Shown in pieces: positions 16,188 to 23,762 of a DNA stretch of 64,000 bases. The DNA is from Streptomyces wuyuanensis (GTDB taxonomy: Bacteria; Actinomycetota; Actinomycetes; Streptomycetales; Streptomycetaceae). The notes beneath the pieces are model-generated. The model searched no databases and was not told where the DNA came from. It was given only the letters and a program-made list of their open reading frames with translations. Position numbers and translations under genes: made by a program. The stretch is from NCBI RefSeq assembly GCF_900103455.1, contig NZ_FNHI01000010.1, positions 1 through 64,000 on the forward strand, read 5' to 3'. Positions within the stretch are counted from its first letter, which is position 1; every line of letters begins with the position of its first letter.

Positions 16188-17519
16188 GTGGTGTCCGACT
16201 GGTCCCCGCAGCCGCATCCGGCCGCCCGCCCCGCCGTCCCGGCGTGCGACGAGCGGCCGCTGTTCGACGCCGTACCGGAGCGTGCCCGCTGGCGCTACAA
16301 GCCGCGCCGCGACTTCTGGCGCAGCAAGGCCGTGCGCGCCTGGGCACTGATCACGCTGCTCGCCCTCTCGGGGCTGGTGATCCTCGCGCTGGTGCGCGAA
16401 CAGACCGGCACCGAGGGCTTCCTGGTGGGGCTCGGTCTCGCCGTGCTGCCGGTGCCGCTGCTGATGGGCGCGTTCCGCTGGCTGGACCGGGTCGAGCCGG
16501 GCCCCTGGCGGAACCTCGTCTTCGCCTTCGCGTGGGGAGCCTGCGCGGCGGCACTCGTCGCGATCATCGCCAACTCGTTCGCGACCCAGTGGATAGCCAC
16601 CGCCACGGCCGACCCGACGCACGCGGACACGATCGGTGCGACGGTCATCGCCCCCGTCGTGGAGGAGACCGCCAAGGCGGCGGCGGTGCTGCTGGTGTTC
16701 CTCTTCCGAAGGCGGGACTTCACCGGCCTCGTCGACGGTGTGGTGATCGCCGGTTTCACCGCGGCGGGCTTCGCGTTCACCGAGAACATCCTCTATCTCG
16801 GCAACGCCTTCGGCGAGGACCAGGAGTTCGGCACCTCGGGCTTCGCCTCCGTCACGGCGGCGACGTTCTTCGTGCGGATCGTGATGTCGCCGTTCGCCCA
16901 TCCGCTGTTCACCGTGCTCACGGGCATCGGCTTCGGGCTGGCGGCCGCCACCGCGCGGCACCGGCGGGTGCGCAGGGTCGCGCTGCCCATGCTCGGTCTG
17001 CTCCTCGCCATGAGCGTGCACGCGCTGTGGAACGGTTCGGGCGTCTTCGGCCCCTGGGGCTTCTTCGCGGTGTACGCGGCGTTCATGGTGCCCGCCTTCG
17101 GACTGCTGACCTGGCTGGCGGTGTGGACCCGCCAGCGTGAGCTGCGCACGGTCGCGGCCGAGCTGCCCGCCTACGCCGCGGCCGGCTGGCTGGCCCCCGC
17201 CGAGCCGCTCGCCCTGTCCTCCATGAAGGCCCGCACGATGGCCCGCGATGTGGCGGGCCGCACCCACGGCCCGGCCGCCGCGCGCGCCGTCTCCGAGTAC
17301 GAGGTCTTCGCCACCTCGCTCGCCTTCCTCCGGCACCGGGCCGAGCGGGGCACGGCCGGGCCGGACTTCGTCGCCCGGGAGCAGGAGCTGCTGCACCATC
17401 TGTGGCAGCGCAGGGATCTCGCGGGCCCGGCCCTGACGTACGCCGCCCGTGCGACGGGCCGCGCCTGGCAGCCCCCGCCGCATCTGGACTACAGCGGTTT
17501 CAACCCGTACCGCGGCTGA
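16188..17519 (+). CDS. PrsW-family intramembrane metalloprotease
   Basis: A 443-residue multi-spanning membrane protein with about eight hydrophobic segments. It has the PrsW (CAAX-like) signature motifs: VVEETAKAAAVL (the EExxK type), GFAFTENILYLG, and the late His motifs MSPFAHPLFT and MSVHALWNG. The C-terminal 130 residues are a cytosolic helical extension. Family members cleave anti-sigma factors (RsiW in Bacillus); a partner here is unknown, though a membrane-anchored sigma/anti-sigma fusion is encoded 7 kb upstream. Start GTG 16188; a second in-frame GTG sits at 16191. Confidence 0.87.
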   Translation: MVSDWSPQPHPAARPAVPACDERPLFDAVPERARWRYKPRRDFWRSKAVRAWALITLLALSGLVILALVREQTGTEGFLVGLGLAVLPVPLLMGAFRWLDRVEPGPWRNLVFAFAWGACAAALVAIIANSFATQWIATATADPTHADTIGATVIAPVVEETAKAAAVLLVFLFRRRDFTGLVDGVVIAGFTAAGFAFTENILYLGNAFGEDQEFGTSGFASVTAATFFVRIVMSPFAHPLFTVLTGIGFGLAAATARHRRVRRVALPMLGLLLAMSVHALWNGSGVFGPWGFFAVYAAFMVPAFGLLTWLAVWTRQRELRTVAAELPAYAAAGWLAPAEPLALSSMKARTMARDVAGRTHGPAAARAVSEYEVFATSLAFLRHRAERGTAGPDFVAREQELLHHLWQRRDLAGPALTYAARATGRAWQPPPHLDYSGFNPYRG

Positions 17520-17602
17520 CGCTCCCCGCCGGGCGCCGGCCGGACGGTCGTGCACGCCGGGCGGGTTCGCACGGAGACGGCAGGCTTCCGGACACGGCAC
17601 GG

Positions 17603-17644
17603 CCGACGGCCCGGCCGCCGGTATGACGGGTGCCGGGCCGTCGG
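17603..17644. terminator. bidirectional hairpin terminator between convergent genes
   Basis: CCGACGGCCCGGC (17603-17615) pairs with GCCGGGCCGTCGG (17632-17644) around a 16-base loop. It lies between the ends of the PrsW-type gene (plus) and the M23 peptidase gene (minus). There is no U-tract, as usual in Streptomyces. Confidence 0.65.
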
Positions 17645-17676
17645 CCTGCGGAGCCCGGGGACTCCGTACGGATGGA

Positions 17677-18708
17677 TCAGACGGAGAGGCCCTTGCCGCG
17701 CAGCCACGCGGCGGGGTCGATACCGTCGCCGCCCGGGGTGTGCACCTCGAGGTGCAGGTGCGGGCCGGTGACGTTGCCGGTGGCGCCGACCCGGCCGATG
17801 GTCTCGGAGGTGGAGACCTTCTGCCCCACGCCGACGGTCATCGACGACAGGTGGCAGTACCAGACCTCGGTGCCGTCCTCGAGTTCCAGCACGATGCGGT
17901 AGCCGTACGAGCCGGACCAGCCGGCCGACTTGATCGTGCCGCCGTGCACGGCCTTGACCGGGGTGCCCGTCGGCGCGGCGAAGTCGAGGCCCGTGTGGTA
18001 GCCGGAGGACCACATGGATCCGGCCTGCCCGTACGTCGAGGTGAGCGTGTACGACGAGGTCGGCAGGGAGTAGCTCGCGGCGAGCTTGGCGAGGCGCTCG
18101 GCCTCCGCCTTGCGGGCGGCCTCCTCCGCGGCCTTGCGCTCGGCCTCGGCGGCGGCTTCGGCGGCCTTGGCCGCCTCGGTCTTCTGCTGCTTCGCCTCGG
18201 CGGCGGCCTGCTCGGCGGCGGCCTGTTCGGCGGCCGCCCGCGCCTCGGCCTCGGCCTCGACCTGCTGCTGCTCGGCCTGCTGGAGGATCCGGGCGCGCAG
18301 GGCCTCGCCCGCGTCACCGCCCTGGGCCGGGCTGTCGGCCGTGGTGAGCGGTCCGTCCGCGACGGCCTCGTCGGACTCGTCCGACATCAAGGAGCCCACG
18401 CCGGGAAGCGATTCGGGGTCGGGGAGTTTGTCCGCGATGACGTCGGGAAGGGAGATGGAGACCGCGGGCTTGTCCTGGGCGGTGGCCATGCCGCCCGCGC
18501 CGACCGCGGCGATGACGCCGACACCGAGAACGGTGGAGCTCCGTGCGAGCCCGTTGCGCTGCTTGACGACGCGGTGCCTGCCACGGACGGGACGGACCGA
18601 TTCCTCGGTCGGGTTCCACTCCTCCGCCCCGGGGGCGGGAGCCCACTGGTCGCTGGGGACCCACTGCGTAGTGGGGGGCTCCTGGAGGGCAGGCTCGTTG
18701 GACGCCAC
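17677..18708 (-). CDS. secreted LytM/M23 peptidoglycan peptidase under c-di-AMP riboswitch
   Basis: A 343-residue protein. The N-terminus is basic (RGRHRVVKQR), followed by a hydrophobic export segment near residue 65 (TVLGVGVIAAVGAGGMATAQ). A long Ala/Glu/Gln coiled coil (about 140-215) precedes a C-terminal M23 LytM domain with zinc motifs YHTGLDFAAPTG and GPHLHLEVHTPGG. It should cut peptide cross-links in the wall during growth or spore germination. Start is GTG 18708 (VASNEPALQ), set by GGAAAGGAGC upstream. The longer open frame reaching 18786 would translate the riboswitch itself and is rejected. Confidence 0.9.
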   Translation of the reverse strand: MASNEPALQEPPTTQWVPSDQWAPAPGAEEWNPTEESVRPVRGRHRVVKQRNGLARSSTVLGVGVIAAVGAGGMATAQDKPAVSISLPDVIADKLPDPESLPGVGSLMSDESDEAVADGPLTTADSPAQGGDAGEALRARILQQAEQQQVEAEAEARAAAEQAAAEQAAAEAKQQKTEAAKAAEAAAEAERKAAEEAARKAEAERLAKLAASYSLPTSSYTLTSTYGQAGSMWSSGYHTGLDFAAPTGTPVKAVHGGTIKSAGWSGSYGYRIVLELEDGTEVWYCHLSSMTVGVGQKVSTSETIGRVGATGNVTGPHLHLEVHTPGGDGIDPAAWLRGKGLSV

Positions 18709-18732
18709 GGAGGCGTGCTCCTTTCCTTCCTT

Positions 18733-18850
18733 CTCGCCTACCGGGTTAGCTGACGGGTTCGGAGCAGGAAGGTCTCCTACGGGCACGGCGAAGTGCCCGA
18801 TTCACCCCAATTGGTGGTTCCCCGGTTCCCTTGCGGGATTCGGCGCGTGC
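18733..18850 (-). promoter_or_regulatory. ydaO-type c-di-AMP riboswitch
   Basis: Reading minus, the segment begins GCGCCGAATCCCGCAAGGGA, continues with CCGGGGAACC, GGGGTGAATC, CGTAGGAGACCTTCCTGCTC and CGAACCCGTCAGCTAACC, and ends GGTAGGCG. These are the conserved blocks of the ydaO/yuaA class, known to bind cyclic di-AMP. It sits directly before the ribosome-binding site of the M23 peptidase gene, as for Streptomyces wall hydrolase genes such as rpfA. The closing stem pairs CGCC (18842-18845) with GGCG (18735-18738). High c-di-AMP would be expected to switch expression off. Confidence 0.93.
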
Positions 18851-18903
18851 GCACGGTGCCGTCTCTTGCGACGGCAGGGACGACCGCGCTGCGTTATCGA
18901 ACG

Positions 18904-19138
18904 TTAATAGAGATCGAGGCCGGATTCCAAGCTGTTCCGACTGATCGTTAAGGCCGTTGGCCAGGACTTATCTGCAACAACAGGGCCGAAACGGGCAAGT
19001 TGATCGACCTTCGTTCGGGGTGGCAGATCTGACTGTTCGTCAAATGTTATGCGGAGGGCTTCCTTTCGGTTACGTTCCGTGGCATCGCCCTTCACAGGCA
19101 GCCCCGATGTCCCGCACGCCACACGGGCACCCCTCTGC
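18904..19138. promoter_or_regulatory. AT-rich intergenic region upstream of the riboswitch
   Basis: 235 bp between the PP2C phosphatase gene end (19139) and the riboswitch leader. The part nearest the leader (18890-18960) has AACGTTAATAG and TTAAGG stretches and should hold the M23 promoter reading left. I could not fix a convincing -35/-10 pair. Confidence 0.35.
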
Positions 19139-20278
19139 TCACGGGACGACGGACATCGTCCTGCGCCGCGGTGGCTGCCGCTCCTCCTGACGGGTGACCG
19201 CGAGCAGCGCCATGTCGTCCGTCGCCGCACCGCCCGTGTGCCGGCGCACATCGGCGACGACCACGTCCAGCAGTTCCTCCGGACCGGAGAAGACACGGCC
19301 GCCCAGCCGGCGCCGCGGGTCGTACATGACGCCGTGCGAATCGCGCGCCTCGGACAGGCCGTCGGTGTAGAGGAGGAGCGTGCCGCCGGGCGGATAGGGG
19401 GTCTCGGACATCCGGTCCGCCCAGGTTCCGAGGCCCATGCCCAGGGGCAGCGCGCGCTCGGGCGGATCCAGCACGAGCAACGCGCCGTCCGCCGCGAGCA
19501 GCAGCGGCGGCGGATGCCCCCGGTTGACGATCCTGATCTCCCCTCCACCGCGCGGGATCTCGGCGAGCACGGCAGTGGTGAAGCCCTCGAAGGCGTCGAA
19601 CCCGGCTTCCCGCGCGCCTTCCCGCGCCAGCGCCCGCTCCAGCCGCTCCGCGACACCCGCCAGCGAGTCCTCCTGCTCGGCAGCCTCCCGGAAGGCGCCC
19701 AGGACCACGGCCACCGTCCCGACCGCGCCCAGACCCTTCCCCCGCACGTCCCCCACGATCAGCCGCACCCCGTACGGCGTCCTCTGCACGGCGTACAGGT
19801 CCCCTCCGATGAAGGCGTCCTGCTCGGCCGCCTCGTACCGGGCTGCGACCTGCAGGCCGTCGATCCGCTCGTCCGGCCTGGGCAGCACGGCCCGCTGCGC
19901 CGCCTCCGCGACGACACGGGCCGACGCCAGGCGTTCGCCGCTGCGGCGCACGATCTGGTTGATGAAGAGGGCCAGCACGGAGACCGTGAACACGGTCAGC
20001 AACTCGGTGACGGCCGGGATCCTCTGGAGCCGGTCGCTGTAGACGTGCAGACCGGTCACCGCCGCGCAGGCGGCGACGCCGGTGGCCAGCGTGTAGAGCA
20101 TCGAGGCGAACGGGGCGGCGATCAGCGGCGCCGCGGTGAAGAGGGGGGCGGCCGTGAAGGTGTCCGGCGTTCCCAGGTCGTAGAAGGCCCCGCCGACGAT
20201 CAGCAGCCACGGGAGGACAGCGACGAAGCGGCGGCCGCCGTTCGGCCGCTTTCCCTTGCCGCGTTCTCGATGCCGCAC
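19139..20278 (-). CDS. membrane-anchored PP2C (RsbU/SpoIIE-type) phosphatase
   Basis: A 379-residue protein. Three or four N-terminal transmembrane helices (about residues 16-110: FVAVLPWLLIVGGAFYDLGT onward) precede a SpoIIE/PP2C domain (about 135-365). It has the metal motifs GGDLYAVQ, VGDVRGKGLGAVG and LLYTDGLSEARD, and a late TDDMALLAV. The family dephosphorylates serine on anti-sigma antagonists. No antagonist or anti-sigma gene is adjacent. Start GTG 20278 has AGGAG about seven bases upstream. Confidence 0.9.
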   Translation of the reverse strand: MRHRERGKGKRPNGGRRFVAVLPWLLIVGGAFYDLGTPDTFTAAPLFTAAPLIAAPFASMLYTLATGVAACAAVTGLHVYSDRLQRIPAVTELLTVFTVSVLALFINQIVRRSGERLASARVVAEAAQRAVLPRPDERIDGLQVAARYEAAEQDAFIGGDLYAVQRTPYGVRLIVGDVRGKGLGAVGTVAVVLGAFREAAEQEDSLAGVAERLERALAREGAREAGFDAFEGFTTAVLAEIPRGGGEIRIVNRGHPPPLLLAADGALLVLDPPERALPLGMGLGTWADRMSETPYPPGGTLLLYTDGLSEARDSHGVMYDPRRRLGGRVFSGPEELLDVVVADVRRHTGGAATDDMALLAVTRQEERQPPRRRTMSVVP

Positions 20279-20417
20279 CAGTGGTCTCCTGCCGGGTCCG
20301 TCCAGGGCCGCGGACGCACCGCACCCCCTTCAGGCTGGCCGCAGCCGCGCCGCGCCACGAATCGCCATCGGCCAACCGGCCCAGCCCCGCGGGCGCCGCC
20401 GCGCCGGTGCGAGAGAG

Positions 20418-20990
20418 TCACCAGGGGGCCCTCCTGGTGACGGTGCCGCTCACGGGCGACCGGCCGTCGCCGCCGCCCCGTACCGGCCCGGTACGCGCCG
20501 GGCGCGGCTGGTGGTCGTCGCTGAGATGGCGCTCCGCGTAGACCCTCGTCGCGTCCCTGACGAAGACCGCGGTGCCCTCGCCGTGCCGGTCGTATTCGGC
20601 CGTGAAGCGCGGGTCGGCCACGTACATCTCTCCCAGCCCGATCAGGTACGACCTGGTGGGGGCGACTGTCGCCGACAGCCACTCGCGGTGCCGGCGGGCG
20701 ATGGCCTTGACCTCGTCGCTGTCCGGCGCGAGCCCGTCCTTCGGGGTGCGTGCGCAGTGCGGCGGCCGTGTCCCGCTGCCCCTCCAGGGCCTGCGCGATG
20801 GGCGGGCAGGCCGAGGCCCAGCTCCCGCAGCAGCAGGATGCGCTGCAGCCGGACCAGGGCTTCCTGGTCGTAGTAGCGGTAGCCGTTGCCGCCGCTCCGG
20901 CTCGGTGCGAGCAGGCCGAGCTCCCCGTGGTGGCGAAGCGTGCGACTCGTCGTGCCGGCCACTCCTGGCGTTCCTGGATGGGCCCCTCCA
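20418..20990 (-). pseudogene. decayed MerR/TipAL-type regulator
   Basis: The minus strand encodes a MerR regulator split over three frames. One frame gives the helix-turn-helix and wing (GTTSRTLRHHGELGLLAPSR, then GYRYYDQEALVRLQRILLL). A second gives the dimerisation stretch PPIAQALEGQRDTAAALRTH. A third gives the TipAS effector part (LAPDSDEVKAIARRHREWL, then LIGLGEMYVADPRFTAEY). At least two frame changes and a shortened linker separate them, and no intact start precedes the first part. TipAS domains bind thiopeptide antibiotics. Sequencing indels cannot be excluded. Confidence 0.7.
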
Positions 20991-21170
20991 TGCCGAGAAC
21001 GCCAGATCTTGGACGTTGCGTAAAGGTCAAGTCGAAAAGGCCGGACCCCCGGGAGGCGCCGGCCCCGCGGACCTACGCGGCTCGGCGGACGTACGCGGCC
21101 CCGCGGACGAACGCCTGCTCCGGAATGCGGGCCGCACGAGGCAGGCAAGAGGTGGAGGGGCCCGAACCCA

Positions 21171-21207
21171 CCGAGGGCCCGGGACCATGTGGTCCCGGGC
21201 CCTCGGC
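21171..21207. terminator. strong hairpin downstream of tRNA-fMet
   Basis: A perfect GC-rich inverted repeat: CCGAGGGCCCGGGACCA pairs with its complement ending at 21207, with a very short loop. It lies six bases beyond the 3' end of the leftward initiator tRNA gene. Confidence 0.75.
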
Positions 21208-21213
21208 CTTCAG

Positions 21214-21287
21214 TAGCGGGGACAGGATTTGAACCTGCGACCTCTGGGTTATGAGCCCAGCGAGCTACCGAGCTGCTCCACCCCGCG
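21214..21287 (-). tRNA. initiator tRNA-fMet (CAT)
   Basis: A 74-nt cloverleaf on the minus strand with anticodon CAT. Initiator features are an unpaired first acceptor position (C1 opposite T72, stem GCGGGG/CCCCGC otherwise intact) and three consecutive G:C pairs in the anticodon stem (GGGCTCATAACCC). The T-loop is GTTCAAATC. CCA is not encoded. Confidence 0.95.
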
Positions 21288-21461
21288 TCGGTGAACACCA
21301 CCTTACGCTATGCGGAGCAAGATCAATTACATTTTCCCCGGTCGGCCGCCCGGAGCCTTCGGAGCGGGTCCCGGCACCCCTGACTCGGCGACGGCGCGAC
21401 ACCCCCTTCCCGGGGCGGAAAACCTGTCCGCCCGGGTCCTGTCCACACCGCTGACCTGCAA

Positions 21462-21662
21462 CTACTCCGCGATCTCGGTGCGCTCCCACCACTCGTAGAC
21501 GGTCAGCCGCCCCTCGGGGGCGTCCTCGTGGCGGGTCGTGGCCTTGAAGTGCTCGTAGCCGCCGCGATGCGGAATCTTCAGCTCCTGCCCCGGAGGGGTG
21601 ATCGGCACGACCTGCCCCCGCAGATCGTCCGGCCCGCCCTCGAGGCGTGCCTTGCTAGCCAT
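21462..21662 (-). CDS. small conserved protein, DUF5988-like
   Basis: 66 residues from ATG 21662 (MASKARLEGGPDDL), with GGAGGT directly before the ATG, closer than normal. The protein includes VPITPPGQELKIPHRGGYEH and ends EGRLTVYEWWERTEIAE. From memory this resembles the small streptomycete DUF5988 family, often near regulators. No function is known. A longer start at 21698 is possible. Confidence 0.6.
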   Translation of the reverse strand: MASKARLEGGPDDLRGQVVPITPPGQELKIPHRGGYEHFKATTRHEDAPEGRLTVYEWWERTEIAE

Positions 21663-22137
21663 ACCTCCAGTCTTCCCCCTCCGGAGACCACCCCGCACGC
21701 CCGGCGCCGCCGATCACCCCGTCCGGGCCCGCGGACGCCCCGGGCCGGGGTGCATCCGCGGGCGTCGGGGGAGCGGGAACCGCCGCGCGTGCCGCAGGTG
21801 CGGCCGTCCGCAGTGAGGGGAGAGGCCCGGCCCCTCGGGCGAGGGCCCTGACGGGGCTTCACGGGGCTCTCGGCCCGGCGCGGTTCGTCCGTGGGGCCGG
21901 GGACGCGAGGCCCCGACGCGCCCCGCACGAGCGGTGCCCGGCCGGACGTTGTCCGGTCGGGAGAGGACGGCCGGGCCAGACCTGCCCCGCCGGGTACAGC
22001 CCCTCCAACCCCGCCCGGCGACCCCGACGCCCTCGTATGCCGACGCGACGGCGCGCCCGCGCCCGAACCCACCGAGCGCCGCGGCCTGCTGTCCGCAGGC
22101 CTCGCCCCTCAGCGCCGCCAGTACCCATGAACACGAC
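21663..22137. other. gene-free GC-rich stretch
   Basis: About 475 bp with open frames in several directions, none with a recognisable product or a good start and ribosome-binding site. It lies inside the decay zone between the tRNA-fMet and tRNA-Lys genes. Confidence 0.4.
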
Positions 22138-22178
22138 GCGCCCCCTTGTCTGGCCACCGCGGCCGGGCAAGGGGGCGC
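22138..22178. terminator. hairpin terminator downstream of the XRE remnant
   Basis: GCGCCCCCTTG (22138-22148) pairs with CAAGGGGGCGC (22168-22178). It is placed just after the end of the minus-strand XRE-regulator remnant. Confidence 0.6.
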
Positions 22179-22195
22179 CTTCGTGCGTCCGGGGG

Positions 22196-22742
22196 TCAGG
22201 CGCCGGGTCGCCGGTTGTACGCCTCCAAGGTGGCCTTGGTCGTCGAGGCATCCTGGAAGACCAGCTCCCACGGGCCGCTGTTCACGTCGAACTCCTTGCC
22301 GAACCCGACCCACTTGCCGGTCATACGCCGTCCTGTCGGCTCGACGAGCAGCTGGATCGCGCCGTGGTAGCGGGCCCCGCGGTAGTAGCCGTCGGCAGCG
22401 GTCTGCTCCGTCCATGTACCGGTGGCGACGTGGCCGTCGACCTCGAGGTCCATCGCGAGCGGGCTGTCGGAGGAGCCGGGCAGGCTGCGTACCGTGAGCC
22501 GGTTGCCGTGCTGGAGCACGACGACGTAGTGCTGCCCGGTGTACGAGGCGTCGCGGCCGCTGGAGAAGTGCTCGTAGCGGGACAGCCACACCGGAGTAGT
22601 TCCGGTGCGCGGCCTGCGGTTCGGCCTGCGGCTTGGCGGCCGACGCGGGCGCGATGCCGTTCGCCGACGCCTCGACGTCGTGACCACCGTGCCCGTCCTC
22701 GGAGACCAGTCCGGCCGCCGTGGCGGCGTAACGGCTCATCAC
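22196..22742 (-). pseudogene. truncated and frameshifted XRE-family regulator (C-terminal part)
   Basis: The minus strand carries the C-terminal effector half of a common Streptomyces helix-turn-helix regulator (TPVWLSRYEHFSSGRDA, GQHYVVVLQHGNRLTVRSLP, TGKWVGFGKEFDVNSGPWEL). A preceding linker (MSRYAATAAGLVSEDGHGGH) lies in another frame, so there is a frame change near 22600. The N-terminal DNA-binding domain is absent upstream of 22742. Non-functional as a DNA-binding regulator unless the sequence is faulty. Confidence 0.65.
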
Positions 22743-22837
22743 GTGACGGTCTGACCGTGCGCGTATACCGGGTCACCCCGGCAACAGGCGCACACACTCC
22801 GGTCAAGGAGCGCACGCTCCCGCCCACCGAAGTGCCG

Positions 22838-23105
22838 ATGGCCACGGGCGCGTTCCCACCGTGCTCCTGCCCCCGCTGCCGCAAGGGCGGAGTCCGGTGA
22901 GCCCGATGTGGGACGACGAGCCGGTGCACGCCGCCGGCATCTGTGCCGCGTGCGGACTGAGATCGCGCACATCGAGGCCGCCGGCTTCACCGTCGACCGC
23001 GACCTGTGGCGCGGACCGACCGACACCCTCGTCTCCGTGGCCGCCGAGTGCCAGCACTCCGACGAGTCCGGACCGATCGTGACCATCCCCAAGCCCAAGG
23101 GCTGA
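22838..23105 (+). pseudogene. small zinc-ribbon-like protein gene, apparently frameshifted
   Basis: Three short frames overlap. MATGAFPPCSCPRCRKGG stops at 22900. The next frame gives WDDEPVHAAGICAACG. A third continues RTEIAHIEAAGFTVDRDLWR to VTIPKPKG and stops at 23105. Joined, they make a plausible 85-residue protein with four-cysteine CxCxxC/CxxC zinc-binding character, but two frame changes are needed. Alternatively these are two translationally coupled mini-ORFs (the TGA overlaps a GTG at about 22897). Confidence 0.45.
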
Positions 23106-23141
23106 GCGACCCCTAGGCTGCGGCACGGAAGGGAGGACGCC

Positions 23142-23267
23142 GTGTCCGAATGGATCGACCCCCGGCACGCCCAGCTGGTCGCCGCGTGGAAGCGCACGCA
23201 GCAGCCGAACTCCCGAGACCCGGAGGAGCCCCGCCCCCGGCGCGCTTTCGTCGTGCCGCAGCGTTAA
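23142..23267 (+). CDS. small hypothetical protein (41 aa)
   Basis: GTG 23142 has GGGAGG six bases upstream. The product begins MSEWIDPRHAQLVAAWKRTQ and ends PRRAFVVPQR; it is basic and lacks a signal peptide. A hairpin follows the stop directly. I do not recognise the family. The good ribosome-binding site and terminator support a real short gene. Confidence 0.5.
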   Translation: MSEWIDPRHAQLVAAWKRTQQPNSRDPEEPRPRRAFVVPQR

Positions 23268-23275
23268 CCCCAGAC

Positions 23276-23317
23276 CGCCCCGGCCCGCCGTCCCCCGTCG
23301 GCGAGCCGGGGCTTCCT
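23276..23317 (+). terminator. hairpin after the 41-aa gene
   Basis: GCCCCGGC (about 23277-23284) pairs with GCCGGGGC (about 23309-23316), immediately downstream of the small gene's stop codon. Confidence 0.55.
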
Positions 23318-23486
23318 CATGCCCGGGCACAGGGGTACACGTCAGCGTGTACCCCTTCGCGGGAGGGGGCGGACGGACATGATCGTTAGCGCTTCGGCTG
23401 AGCATCGACTGAGCACGCGCCCGGTATGCCCGACTCCAACGAGATCAGCACCCGGCCGGATAGTCCCTGACCAGGTGCTGAGCGAG

Positions 23487-23559
23487 TAGGCCGTGTGGGA
23501 CTCGAACCCACAACCAACGGATTAAAAGTCCGCTGCTCTGCCAATTGAGCTAACGGCCC
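23487..23559 (-). tRNA. tRNA-Lys (TTT)
   Basis: A 73-nt cloverleaf on the minus strand. Anticodon TTT is in GGACTTTTAATCC. Acceptor GGGCCGT pairs with ACGGCCT (G:T at position 1). T-arm GTGGGTTCGAGTCCCAC. CCA is not encoded. A TATGCT -10-like element lies upstream at about 23577-23582. Confidence 0.95.
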
Positions 23560-23762
23560 TCGGCGAGTCATCCCCGAGCATAGCCGTACGGCGCCCGGCA
23601 TCCGATCGGGTATCGGTCGCCGGGCGCCGTCGCAGGCGGAAAGCGCGATCCGGCCGGCCTGTACGCGCCGGTCGGAGCGGTGCCGCGAGCCGGTGTGCGC
23701 CGGGGCGTGCCGGCGCCGGGCGGCCCCGGACCGCCGTTCGCCCGCCCGGGCCTCGGCACACC

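Noticed and set aside
18709..18786. Longer N-terminus for the M23 peptidase (MPVGDLPAPNPSAN)
   Set aside because: That stretch is the 3' part of the c-di-AMP riboswitch. A strong ribosome-binding site precedes GTG 18708 instead.
21214..21287. Elongator tRNA-Met or tRNA-Ile2 instead of initiator
   Set aside because: Three G:C pairs in the anticodon stem and the mismatched first acceptor pair mark the initiator tRNA.
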